Source: an uncultured Bacilli bacterium
Lineage (GTDB): Bacteria; Bacillota_I; Bacilli_A; RFN20; CAG-631
Direction of reading: 5' to 3'
Length of the DNA stretch: 64,000 nt
Assembly (NCBI GenBank): GCA_934201705.1
Contig: CAKPXF010000001.1
Coordinates: 62,001-126,000 of the forward strand
Shown: positions 8,908 to 18,016 of the stretch, in pieces
Layout of the letters: each line of letters starts with the position of its first letter
Position numbering within the stretch: position 1 is the first letter of the stretch
Made by a program: the position numbers and the translations under genes
The notes under the pieces: generated by a model
Databases searched by the model: none
What the model was told of the DNA's origin: nothing
Seen by the model: the letters and a program-made list of their open reading frames with translations, nothing else

Positions 8908-10791
8908 TTAATATGCTCCCTCCCCAGTTTTCTTTTTTAAAATCTTATTACTAATAATTACAAGAATTAATGCTATTAAACTTTGAAGCATTGACATTGC
9001 AGCAACTGCTGAATAATTACTTGCATTACCAATATTTTCGAAAACTATCATACCAATTGTATCTGTTGTATCACGTAGCATAGCACTTCCTCTAATCATA
9101 GTGTAGATTTGATCAAAGTCATCCCTAACTAAGTTACCTAAACTAAATACAACCTGAATTCCAAATGCTGGAAGTAATCCTGGTAAAGTTACATACAAGA
9201 ATTGCTTAAATCCACCAGCGCCATCAATTCTAGCAGCTTCATAAATTGATTTATCAATTCCAGCCATTGCTGCTAAATAAACAATTGTTGAATATCCAGC
9301 AGTTTTCCACATAGCACTAGATGTTAATATTAATCTCCAATATTGCGGAGAGGAATAAAAATTAATTGGTTCTTTTCCTAAAGCTTCTAAAATTTTATTA
9401 AATGTTCCTCCATCAGTTGCAAGTAAGACATATGATAATGTTGAGATAACAACCCATGAAATAAAATATGGAAAATAAGAAACTGTTTGAACGACATTTT
9501 TAAATATGCCATTTTTTAAATAATTAAATAATACTGCTAGGGTGATAGCTATTAAAAATCCAAATATGAATTTCCAAAAGGCTAAGATAAAGGTGTTTTT
9601 CATTAACTTTCCAAAATCACTAGAAGGATTAGTAAACAAGTCAACAAAGTTTTTCATTCCAAACATTTGTGACCATTCACTATTCCATATGCCATCATTT
9701 ACACGATAATTTTTAAAGGCTATGACTATTCCGCCCATTGGAATATATGAGAAGATAAATAACATAACAACAGAAGGAAGTAGCATTAAATATAAATCGA
9801 TGTTTGTAACAATTAATTTCATTTTTTTAGAATGAATTGCCTTTTTAAATAGCCCCTTTGTAATACCAATTATAATAAATGTTATTAATGCAATACCTAA
9901 AATAGAAAATATGCTAATTAGCACATAGTTTGGTGATAGTGTAAAATACACATATCCAGCAAAGCAATTTACATCCTTTTTTACTATTGATTGATCATTC
10001 GAATTAATAATTGAAACTTTTTGTGTTATTGGTTTAATAGTAATTGAATTTTTACTTACATTGCTAACATTTTTAGAACCGTAAGCCTTAATATTACCTT
10101 TGAAATTAAATGTTATGCTTTCAAGGCCTTCAAAGTCTGCTAAGAAGAAGGTAAATACTTGTCCTTTTTTATCTTTAGCAAGCATTCCATCACTTTTAAA
10201 TAAATCAATTGTTTCCTGTTCATTTAATGTTTTATTACCATCTAATAAAATTGGAGCAATAGCAGCATTTTCGTCACCGAATTTTTGATTATCAAATTTG
10301 TAAATCATACTATTTGATGCGCCATCATTTAATTTTGTATAGTTCTTATAAGCCCCGATAAACCAAGAATCAGTAATTAATGAAACACTATCTGATTCTA
10401 AAATAAAATCTTTTGATTTTTTATATGAATAAATTCCTAAGTCTCCTCCAATATTTCCTTTTGATAAATATTGAATTCTCATAAAAGATAATGTGGCTTC
10501 ATAATAATCATCAAGTTCTTTTACTTTTTTAATTTTTACTCTATCTTCTTCACCTGAACAAACATTAGCAGCTAAAATAATATCATTTAATTTTTTATCA
10601 ACATCTTCTCTTGTAATAATTACGTTATTACCTAGTTCATCTTGATATTCTTTAGCAATTAAAATAGTTGCTTGTCCACTTCCATCTTTATTTATATCCA
10701 TCGTTACATTACAACACGATGACATAACAAGGCAAATAAAGACTAAAAAGAATAAGGAAGCAACTTTTTTGAATTTATCTTTGACTTTCAT
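8908..10791 (-). CDS. Fusion of LppM-like lipoprotein domain to LplB-type sugar ABC permease
   Basis: This 627-residue protein is about twice the length of a normal permease of its class (about 300). Residues 1-26 are a lipoprotein signal ending S-S-C (Cys26). Residues 27-285 form a soluble domain opening with N-V-T-M-D-I-N-K-D-G-S-G, as in LppM/DUF3153-type lipoproteins. A membrane helix (about 288-311) and a basic stretch return the chain to the cytoplasm. Residues from about 324 are a full LplB-like permease (L-Y-L-M-L-L-P, I-P-M-G-G, I-A-F-K-N-Y) with its EAA loop (E-A-A-R-I-D-G-A) near residue 515. The frame is continuous with no sign of an internal ribosome site. Topology is consistent with an outside domain tethered to the permease. 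Its role, perhaps a receptor or docking domain, is unknown. Confidence 0.85.
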   Translation of the reverse strand: MKVKDKFKKVASLFFLVFICLVMSSCCNVTMDINKDGSGQATILIAKEYQDELGNNVIITREDVDKKLNDIILAANVCSGEEDRVKIKKVKELDDYYEATLSFMRIQYLSKGNIGGDLGIYSYKKSKDFILESDSVSLITDSWFIGAYKNYTKLNDGASNSMIYKFDNQKFGDENAAIAPILLDGNKTLNEQETIDLFKSDGMLAKDKKGQVFTFFLADFEGLESITFNFKGNIKAYGSKNVSNVSKNSITIKPITQKVSIINSNDQSIVKKDVNCFAGYVYFTLSPNYVLISIFSILGIALITFIIIGITKGLFKKAIHSKKMKLIVTNIDLYLMLLPSVVMLFIFSYIPMGGIVIAFKNYRVNDGIWNSEWSQMFGMKNFVDLFTNPSSDFGKLMKNTFILAFWKFIFGFLIAITLAVLFNYLKNGIFKNVVQTVSYFPYFISWVVISTLSYVLLATDGGTFNKILEALGKEPINFYSSPQYWRLILTSSAMWKTAGYSTIVYLAAMAGIDKSIYEAARIDGAGGFKQFLYVTLPGLLPAFGIQVVFSLGNLVRDDFDQIYTMIRGSAMLRDTTDTIGMIVFENIGNASNYSAVAAMSMLQSLIALILVIISNKILKKKTGEGAY

Positions 10792-10821
10792 TAATTATCA
10801 CACCTTTCTTTTATAAATAAT

Positions 10822-10852
10822 ATTCAAACGCCACTATTAATGGCGTTTGAAT
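10822..10852 (-). other. Perfect 12-bp intergenic hairpin between surface-protein gene and transporter genes
   Basis: Arms ATTCAAACGCCA and TGGCGTTTGAAT pair perfectly around a 7-base loop, 16 bases after the stop of the 15115 gene. On the transcribed strand no run of T follows, so it is a weak terminator at best. It may protect or cut the mRNA between a highly expressed surface protein and less expressed transporter genes. That role is inference. Confidence 0.7.
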
Positions 10853-10867
10853 TGTAAATTTAAAATA

Positions 10868-13800
10868 TTAATTTTTCCTTTTTTTAAGGCATAATGCTCC
10901 AAGTAATGCAAGCATTCCGATAAGGCATGAAGCTTCACCTCTACAGCCCTTTTTATTTTCATTTGGTTTTTCTTCATTTGAAGAAGTATTATTTGTACTA
11001 CTATTTATTATTTCACTTGAAGATGTGATTTCAGTAGGTGTGCTTGAAGGTTCTTCACTAGGTTTTTCACTAGGCTTTTCTTCACTATCTTTAATAACTT
11101 TATAAATTGCTAATTTTGCTTCATTTAAAACATTAGCATCCTTAGTTAATAATGATTTTTGCTCATCAGTTAAAGCATCATAAGCATTTTTAGCCATTTC
11201 ATAAGCACTTTTAGCACTTTCAAGATTGTCTTTATTTACGTTAGTAATAACTTGCTCTAGTAATGCATCACATTCTTTAGCAATTTGTTTATTTTTAATG
11301 TCATTTTTAACCTTGACGCCATCATAAGAAGTAACTCCTTCAATGTAGATGCCTTTAATTTCAAAGCCACCACTTCCTTGATTAATCGGATCTGAAACGA
11401 ATGCTTCAAGGCCAAAGTAACCACAATCCTTACTATCTTTATTTGTAGAAATATATTCTCTAACAAATGTTTTTCCACTTTCTCCACCAGTTAAAGAAAT
11501 TATTGCTTTATAGCCAACGTATTCATCGTTTTCATATAAATCAATAGTTTTAATAGAAATCTTTGTATAGTTTTTATAAATATGATGAATGTCAAGTTGA
11601 CTACCTTCTTCATCAGTTGGATAATCTAATATAGTTTTAAAATCAGCAAGAGGATTACCAGCTGCATCTTTAGTCATAGGAATAACACCATTAACACATT
11701 CAACGATTTTAAAGCCATCGCCTCCTACTAATAAAACCATATAGTTTCCTTCTTGTAGCCAGCTACCTTTATTATGATGCTTAGCAATTGAATCTGCTCT
11801 AACAATAAAGTAGAAATTACCCCACGTACATTTTTGTAGATTTGAATCAATAATCCATGTAAATTCCATTTCATTTAAAGCTTTAGCAGTTGTATAAATA
11901 CTTAAATCATTTGTTGATGAATTAACAATTAAAGAGCCATCTTTAGCTTGCATATCATCAAAGCCATCTAATTCGTAAATGTTATCCTTAGTCTGTGCAA
12001 AATTATAGCCATCAATTTTATTTGCATCTTCATATTCTTTTAAAGCAATTAAGGATTGCTCTAATAAATCAGCATTTGTTACTTCGCTCTTTTCAATATC
12101 ATATAATTCATCATAAGCTTTTTTAGCGGCTAAAATAGTCCTTGAATCTTTAGCATAATTAGTAATAGGTAAATTGATTTTAGCAATTAAAGCAACTACT
12201 GGGTCAGCATATGATAAAATATCTTCATATTTATCTAATGCTTTTTTGCATTCTTCTAATTTTTTGACTAATGTAGCATCGCATTGTGATTTTTGTTCAT
12301 CAGTTAATAATTCATATTTAGCACTAGCATCTTTTACTATTTTTGCTTGCCTTTCATAATTAACTCTATTATAAGCTTCATTAACTTCGTTTAATTTTTC
12401 TAAAGCTAACTTAGCTAATACCACTACATCAACATTTTCTAAATCAGATTTAATTTGATTATATTTATTAATGTCTTCACTAGAAACAAGTTCTTTTTGA
12501 GTATCTGTTAAATTATTATAAAGATTTGTAACATTGTTAAATTGATTTACAATATCTGAATAGTTATCAGCTGTAATTGTATCATAATTAATTTTAGTTA
12601 ATTCATCTATAAATTTATTAGCATAATATAAATCCTTTGAATAAGATGATTTACTATCAGCTACATATAAACTAATTGTGTTATTAGTTAAATCAGGTGT
12701 ATTGCCACTAGCTGTAAGTGCTAAACCAGCTGATTGATTTCCCCACAAAGATTTATATGGTAATAATATTTCATTGCTATATGTTTCACCTTTTCTTGAA
12801 GCATAATATGAAATATTTAATTTAACACCATCAGTTACATCTAAAACATCAAATGTTACCTCTGTTTTTTGTTGACAAATAAACCAAAATGAATTTCCAT
12901 CAACACCAGGAATTAAAAATGTTTGATCTGTGCCAATAACATTAATGTTACCTTCATCACATACTATTAATTGGTAACCAGCATGAGTAATACATAAAGC
13001 GATAAAGCTTCCGTTAGCATTGCTTGGAACGATTGTATTAGTAGTATTATTAAATGTCCATAATACTTTTGAAAATTCCTCAGCTTGACCCTTAACCATC
13101 AATACAACTCCACCCCATGAAGAATCTAAAGCTGTATAGTCAAGAACGAATTTAACTGTAGCATTACCATTAAATTCTTTTGTAATGCCAAGTGATTGAA
13201 TACCAGTTTGACTCATTGTACCATCATTAATTGCTGCATTGTATAGAGTTTGCCAATAATTAGCATCGCTATGATATTTATTAGCAACATCAATTAAGCT
13301 ATAGCTTAACACTTCTAAATTAATTTCAACTTCGTTATTTTCTTTAACATTAACGATTACTTTATAAGTACCATTAACATTAATCTTTATTTTTCCATCA
13401 TTTCCTTTTTCGTAGAATGATCCTTGATATTTCACTTCATTAGTTGAATTATCAACAAATGATTTAACAGCATCGTATCCATGAGCTGATTTTTCATCAT
13501 CTACAAGGAAGTTAACATTAAATTCTTGACCTTCTAAAAGATTTAATGAACTTGCAAATGAATGTGCAAATCCTTCATTTGCTTCAATTTTTTCAAATGT
13601 ATAGCCATTATCTAATTTACATTCATATTTAGTTGTAGGAATAATAGGTACATCTACTGCTTCAATATTGTTAACCTTCATTGTAACTTCGATATTATGA
13701 TTTTCATTAATAGTACCACTACCAGTTCTACCATAAGTTACATGCTTTGTATTTCCTTTTAAAGAAGCATTAGTTGAAGTATAAGAGAAAGTTGCATCGA

Positions 13801-15115
13801 TTTCATGACCCCATGGTGATTTTGTGATTAATTCAAAATCAAATTTAACACCACTTGCTGTTTCAGTCATTTGAGTAACGATTCTGAATGCTTTATCAAA
13901 ACAGTAATAATGAAATTGATTCATGATATTTGGATCATCAGGAAAATTATTAGGAACAATGTTAGTTCCTTCTGTATAGCCTAAAGATTTATCAAATATG
14001 ACAGTTCCATTAGCATCTCTTTCAATTACAGCAAAGCCCTTTGTCCAACCCCAAACTAAAGAAACAGAATTATTAGCTTGTACCATACCAGTTGTAGCAT
14101 CAATGCCAAATGTAGTATCATTAGCAAATGTTAAATATTCCCATTTCCAATCAGCCATAGGACTTAATTCAAGGCTTTGATTAGATGTAAAGTCAACCTT
14201 AGAGTTTCCACCAATTTCCTTTGTTTGATAATTAAATGTTGGTCCAGTTGCTTTCATTACATTTCCAGTAAATATAGCATTATCACATGCACTCCAATTA
14301 TCTTTACTAGCTGAATAAATAGTAGGATCAACAATACCCATTGTCATAATGATATTATGATTTTCATCAATAGTACCACTACCAGTTCTACCATAAGTTA
14401 CATGCTTGTCACCTTTTAATTGTTCATTTGTAGAAGTATAAGAAAAAGTAATATCTATATCATGACCCCAAGGCGATTTAGTAATTAATTCAAAATCAAA
14501 TTTAACACCATTTGTTATTTCAGTCATTTGGGTAATAATTCTAGATGACTTATTAAAGCAATAAAAATGTGATTCATTTAATATATTAGCTTGATCAGCT
14601 CCATACTTTTCAAGCCCTGTTACTTTAACACCAGAATCATCTAAAGATAAGGCTTTGTCAAATACAGCCTTTCCTGTTGAATCCTTTTCAATTACAGAAA
14701 ATCCTTTTCCCCAACCCCAAACTAAAGAAAGTGAATTGCTAGCTGTTGTAATACCAGTTCCAGCATCAATTCCTTTTTCATTACTAGTTGAAAATGTTAA
14801 ATATTCCCATTTCCAATCAGCCATAGGACTTAATTCTAAAGTTTGATCAACTAAAAAATCGACTTTAGAATTACCACTAATTTTTTGTGTTTGCCAGTTA
14901 AAGTTTCCACTTACAGCTTTCATAGAATTTTCAGTAAAAGTTGCGTTAGTTGAATCAGTCCAATTTGATTGATTGTTAGTGATAATATCACCACTAACCA
15001 AAGCATCTTCTGCAAAAATCTCTACATTAGAATCATTAATTACAAATGATGAAATTGTGATTAATGGAGCTGTTACTACTAAAGCTAATGTTAATAATTT
15101 TTTACCTTTTTTCAT
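10868..15115 (-). CDS. 1415-residue modular surface protein, glycan-binding-like, Cys-type C-terminal anchor
   Basis: A signal peptide (about 1-36) leads into two near-identical beta modules (about 45-260 and 262-487). These share phrases such as L-E-L-S-P-M-A-D-W-K-W-E-Y-L-T-F and V-W-G-W-x-K-G-F. A small beta domain (about 490-615) and a third LamG-like module follow. Then come helical repeats with the phrase L-T-D-E-Q-K-S, a fourth LamG-like module (about 1065-1270) and another helical repeat. The tail is a P-S-E-K-P-S-E linker, G-C-R-G, a hydrophobic helix and K-K-R-K-N. It is the first gene of the transport operon, with AGGAGG 5 bases before the ATG. It probably displays several sugar-binding modules on the cell surface. 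It has no catalytic signature I recognise. Binding function is inferred. Confidence 0.7.
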   Translation of the reverse strand: MKKGKKLLTLALVVTAPLITISSFVINDSNVEIFAEDALVSGDIITNNQSNWTDSTNATFTENSMKAVSGNFNWQTQKISGNSKVDFLVDQTLELSPMADWKWEYLTFSTSNEKGIDAGTGITTASNSLSLVWGWGKGFSVIEKDSTGKAVFDKALSLDDSGVKVTGLEKYGADQANILNESHFYCFNKSSRIITQMTEITNGVKFDFELITKSPWGHDIDITFSYTSTNEQLKGDKHVTYGRTGSGTIDENHNIIMTMGIVDPTIYSASKDNWSACDNAIFTGNVMKATGPTFNYQTKEIGGNSKVDFTSNQSLELSPMADWKWEYLTFANDTTFGIDATTGMVQANNSVSLVWGWTKGFAVIERDANGTVIFDKSLGYTEGTNIVPNNFPDDPNIMNQFHYYCFDKAFRIVTQMTETASGVKFDFELITKSPWGHEIDATFSYTSTNASLKGNTKHVTYGRTGSGTINENHNIEVTMKVNNIEAVDVPIIPTTKYECKLDNGYTFEKIEANEGFAHSFASSLNLLEGQEFNVNFLVDDEKSAHGYDAVKSFVDNSTNEVKYQGSFYEKGNDGKIKINVNGTYKVIVNVKENNEVEINLEVLSYSLIDVANKYHSDANYWQTLYNAAINDGTMSQTGIQSLGITKEFNGNATVKFVLDYTALDSSWGGVVLMVKGQAEEFSKVLWTFNNTTNTIVPSNANGSFIALCITHAGYQLIVCDEGNINVIGTDQTFLIPGVDGNSFWFICQQKTEVTFDVLDVTDGVKLNISYYASRKGETYSNEILLPYKSLWGNQSAGLALTASGNTPDLTNNTISLYVADSKSSYSKDLYYANKFIDELTKINYDTITADNYSDIVNQFNNVTNLYNNLTDTQKELVSSEDINKYNQIKSDLENVDVVVLAKLALEKLNEVNEAYNRVNYERQAKIVKDASAKYELLTDEQKSQCDATLVKKLEECKKALDKYEDILSYADPVVALIAKINLPITNYAKDSRTILAAKKAYDELYDIEKSEVTNADLLEQSLIALKEYEDANKIDGYNFAQTKDNIYELDGFDDMQAKDGSLIVNSSTNDLSIYTTAKALNEMEFTWIIDSNLQKCTWGNFYFIVRADSIAKHHNKGSWLQEGNYMVLLVGGDGFKIVECVNGVIPMTKDAAGNPLADFKTILDYPTDEEGSQLDIHHIYKNYTKISIKTIDLYENDEYVGYKAIISLTGGESGKTFVREYISTNKDSKDCGYFGLEAFVSDPINQGSGGFEIKGIYIEGVTSYDGVKVKNDIKNKQIAKECDALLEQVITNVNKDNLESAKSAYEMAKNAYDALTDEQKSLLTKDANVLNEAKLAIYKVIKDSEEKPSEKPSEEPSSTPTEITSSSEIINSSTNNTSSNEEKPNENKKGCRGEASCLIGMLALLGALCLKKRKN

Positions 15116-15181
15116 AGCGTTCCTCCTAGTTTTGTAAAAAAATATCTACTAAATCTAAACATAAATAAGTTTTCTAATTAA

Positions 15182-15209
15182 AGTATAGCATTTATGAATA
15201 TTGTGATAA
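15182..15209 (-). promoter_or_regulatory. Candidate promoter of the transport operon
   Basis: On the minus strand TATACT (15182-15187) lies 16 bases after TTATCA (15204-15209), about 70 bases upstream of ATG 15115. The -10 is good and the -35 is weak, which fits an activator-dependent promoter. No operator was recognised. Confidence 0.4.
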
Positions 15210-15231
15210 ATATCGTTTTTTGACTACTTTT

Positions 15232-16464
15232 TTAACATTTTTTTAGTTCATTTTTCATTGATGCAATAAGCATATTAAAACTGAAAAACATAGTGTGTAA
15301 AATTCCTTTACCATTCTCAGGATTGTATGATTCTGACATACTTCCATTTTCTAAAATGCCTTTATAATAGGTATTTAATGTTTTTTTATAAATTTGCTTG
15401 GCTTTATTTTTATAGCCATAATTTAAGTAAGCCTTAAAAATAAAATATGATGACACTCCCCAAATAGCACCAAGCCAATTTGAAGGATTCCCAGATGGCT
15501 CTAGATTATACATTTTTTCGTATTTTGATAAAGATCTTACTCCATATTTGGATAATAATCCACCATTTTTTAAATGCTTAAAAGCTTTTTTGACATCGTT
15601 TTTATTAGCAAAGTTAAATGCATAAGGAGCATAGCAACCAAAGAATTCTATTTTTAAAGGAATGGAATTCCAAAATGGTTTTAATCCTTTATTAAACACT
15701 TCTGTTTCATTGTTTTTAACGTTAATATCCTGTGAATAAAATATATTATCCTTTTTGTCAAATGCATGCTTATAAATTGAATTTATAAGGCTGTTTTTTT
15801 CTTTTTCATAAAAAGAATAGTCTAAATTTTTCATTTTCATTATTTCTATTAATGAATTGTATTCATCCACCATTGTAGAATTAAATAGAATATCAGCACT
15901 ACTTGAATATGGCCTTCCAAAAACTGTTGGATTATTATCTACACCTATCATGATGTCGCTAATGTAATAAAACAATCCTGTTTTCTTATCAAATTGATTT
16001 TCCTTTAAATACTTTAAATATAAGCAAAGCTTATTGACATCAATAAATGAATAATCATTATTTAATTTGCAGGCTAATAAAGCTGATTTTATTAAATAAC
16101 CCTTTAAGGAATTTTTAGCATTTTCTTTACTACAATAAGTATCATTTATAACATTACATCTTAGCATTATTGGAGTAAAACCATCATTTTCCATAAAATC
16201 AGTAAAGTTTAAGACATCGCCTTTAGCAGCTTCGTTTACTAGCTTTCTATAATAAGTATAATCAAAATCTTTATCATTTTTTAAAAGTTCTACAATGTCA
16301 TTTAAAGAATAAATTGACCAATAAGAATCCCAATCCCAAAGAGTATTATGATAAGCAAGGCCTGGCTCTACAAAGCTATGCTTTAATTTTCCTTTTGGTG
16401 CACTTATAACATTAAAGGCATACTTTTTTAAGAGCTCAAATAATATTTTTTCTTTTTTATTCAA
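15232..16464 (-). CDS. (alpha/alpha)6-barrel glycoside hydrolase, GH63/GH37-like
   Basis: Seen: L-W-D-W-D-S-Y-W near residue 40 and, near the end, G-A-I-W-G-V-S-S-Y and G-S-M-S-E-S-Y-N-P-E-N-G-K-G. This is the pattern of GH63/GH37-type barrels (mannosylglycerate hydrolase, trehalase and relatives), where the first motif lines the active site and a late Glu acts as a catalytic acid or base. TTG 16464 is preferred as start because AAGAAGG (16473-16479) lies 8 bases before it. A GTG at 16473 overlaps that ribosome site. The start then overlaps the upstream stop as TTGA. The 410-residue product has no signal, so it is cytoplasmic. Exact sugar specificity is unknown. Confidence 0.7.
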   Translation of the reverse strand: MNKKEKILFELLKKYAFNVISAPKGKLKHSFVEPGLAYHNTLWDWDSYWSIYSLNDIVELLKNDKDFDYTYYRKLVNEAAKGDVLNFTDFMENDGFTPIMLRCNVINDTYCSKENAKNSLKGYLIKSALLACKLNNDYSFIDVNKLCLYLKYLKENQFDKKTGLFYYISDIMIGVDNNPTVFGRPYSSSADILFNSTMVDEYNSLIEIMKMKNLDYSFYEKEKNSLINSIYKHAFDKKDNIFYSQDINVKNNETEVFNKGLKPFWNSIPLKIEFFGCYAPYAFNFANKNDVKKAFKHLKNGGLLSKYGVRSLSKYEKMYNLEPSGNPSNWLGAIWGVSSYFIFKAYLNYGYKNKAKQIYKKTLNTYYKGILENGSMSESYNPENGKGILHTMFFSFNMLIASMKNELKKC

Positions 16465-18014
16465 CTTATGCACCTTCTTGCTTCTTCTTTATCATCTTTA
16501 ATGGTTACATTGCCAATGATTCTTTTTAAATCATTAATTAATTTGTCTCCATATAATTCATGGCCTTTAGAATTTGGGTGTAAGGCTAATGTGGCATTTG
16601 AAAAATAGCTAGCATCGTAAGGTATATATTCATGAGCATCAATAATGATAATATTGTTATGCTTTTTATATATTTCTATCATTTTGTTTGTTATGTCTTT
16701 TAATGAATAATCTACACCTTTTTCATCTGATCTCCAAATAGGAAGTAAAGCAATTATTTTAGCTTTAGGAAAATAATTATTAATGGAATTAATTACAATT
16801 TCCATGTTTTTAGTTAATTCTTCAAATGCTTTTTCTTTGTTTCCATTTCCCATTGCAAAGGAGTTTGTACCATTAGCTATAAAAACATATTTTGGATTAA
16901 TATTATATGTTCCTAAAAGATTGTAATCGTTAAATGTTCTTCCAGAAACTGCAAAATCATAGCCAATAAAATTATAGTATAAAGTGACTTTACTAAAGTA
17001 AGTTGATGCCGGATTAAAGCATTCACTTCCTTCAGTTATAGAATCACCAAGGAACACTACCTCATAATCTTTTTTAACGGCTTTAAAGACTTTGTTATTT
17101 TCAATTTTTATACTTTTAATTGCTACACAAAATCCTGTTGGAAACACTAAAGTAACCCGATTATAATCATTATCCTTATTAGTAATTGTAAATGTTTCAA
17201 TATAATGCTCACCTTTATTTACCCTTTTTAAAGGAACATCGCGCTTTTCTCTATTAACTAGTAATCCAAATTGAAATTCTAAGTTTTCAACCTCGCTATC
17301 CATAATTTTATAATCAATAGTAATTGTTTTTGAATTTGTATACATATCAAACATTATATTTGAATCATATTGCCCAGAATTTCTAGTTGTACATTTTATA
17401 TTTTGAATAATGTTTAATCTATCAAAATAAACGCCATCCTCTTCAACATGATAGTATAAATAATTTACAACAACCTTTTCTTTAATCATTTTAGCAAGTG
17501 TTTCATCTATTTTGTAATTAGTAGCATCTCTTTCAGTAAATGTTACATTTGATATTTTGGCTTCAACTCCCTTTTTTAAGTAAAAGGCTAAATCACTTAT
17601 TTCATTTCTAGCATTTCCATAGGTATCTACCATTTCATGTTTATTTACATCTATATAAACACGATATTTACTTATTTTAATATTAACGTGGTATGTCTTA
17701 TTAATATCAAATCTTGTGTTGTTATGCTTATCCTTTAATAAATCAGATTTTCTTTTCCAATCTGGTGTATAGCCTCCAAAGCTAATTTTATTTCCATCCT
17801 TAAAAACTGTGAATTTTGATTGATAAATATAATCACTAGTAAATTTATCAATTTCGCCGACATTTACAAGCATTATTTCATCATCAAAGATAAATTCATC
17901 ATCTTTTTTAGTATCATTTGGGATTTTTAAAATTTCAAAATCAAAGGAAATTTCTACAATATCTTTTTTGTAATTTTCCTTTAATTTTATTTTATAAATT
18001 GGATTAGTTAGCAT
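16461..18014 (-). CDS. SGNH/GDSL-family carbohydrate esterase with N-terminal beta domains
   Basis: The 517-residue protein has two beta-sandwich-like stretches (about 1-160 and 180-310) and then an SGNH hydrolase domain (about 315-510). Block I is G-D-S-I-T-E-G with Ser325. Block III is N-G-T-N-S, where many members have G-x-N-D. Block V is H-P-N-S-K-G-H with the catalytic His. No signal peptide is present. It is preceded by GGAGG inside the end of the rhamnosidase gene and ends with TGA, one of only two intact genes here that do. In this locus it probably removes acetyl or similar esters from imported sugars. That substrate is inferred from neighbours. The N-terminal domains are not assigned. 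Confidence 0.75.
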   Translation of the reverse strand: MLTNPIYKIKLKENYKKDIVEISFDFEILKIPNDTKKDDEFIFDDEIMLVNVGEIDKFTSDYIYQSKFTVFKDGNKISFGGYTPDWKRKSDLLKDKHNNTRFDINKTYHVNIKISKYRVYIDVNKHEMVDTYGNARNEISDLAFYLKKGVEAKISNVTFTERDATNYKIDETLAKMIKEKVVVNYLYYHVEEDGVYFDRLNIIQNIKCTTRNSGQYDSNIMFDMYTNSKTITIDYKIMDSEVENLEFQFGLLVNREKRDVPLKRVNKGEHYIETFTITNKDNDYNRVTLVFPTGFCVAIKSIKIENNKVFKAVKKDYEVVFLGDSITEGSECFNPASTYFSKVTLYYNFIGYDFAVSGRTFNDYNLLGTYNINPKYVFIANGTNSFAMGNGNKEKAFEELTKNMEIVINSINNYFPKAKIIALLPIWRSDEKGVDYSLKDITNKMIEIYKKHNNIIIIDAHEYIPYDASYFSNATLALHPNSKGHELYGDKLINDLKRIIGNVTIKDDKEEARRCIS

Positions 18015-18016
18015 AA

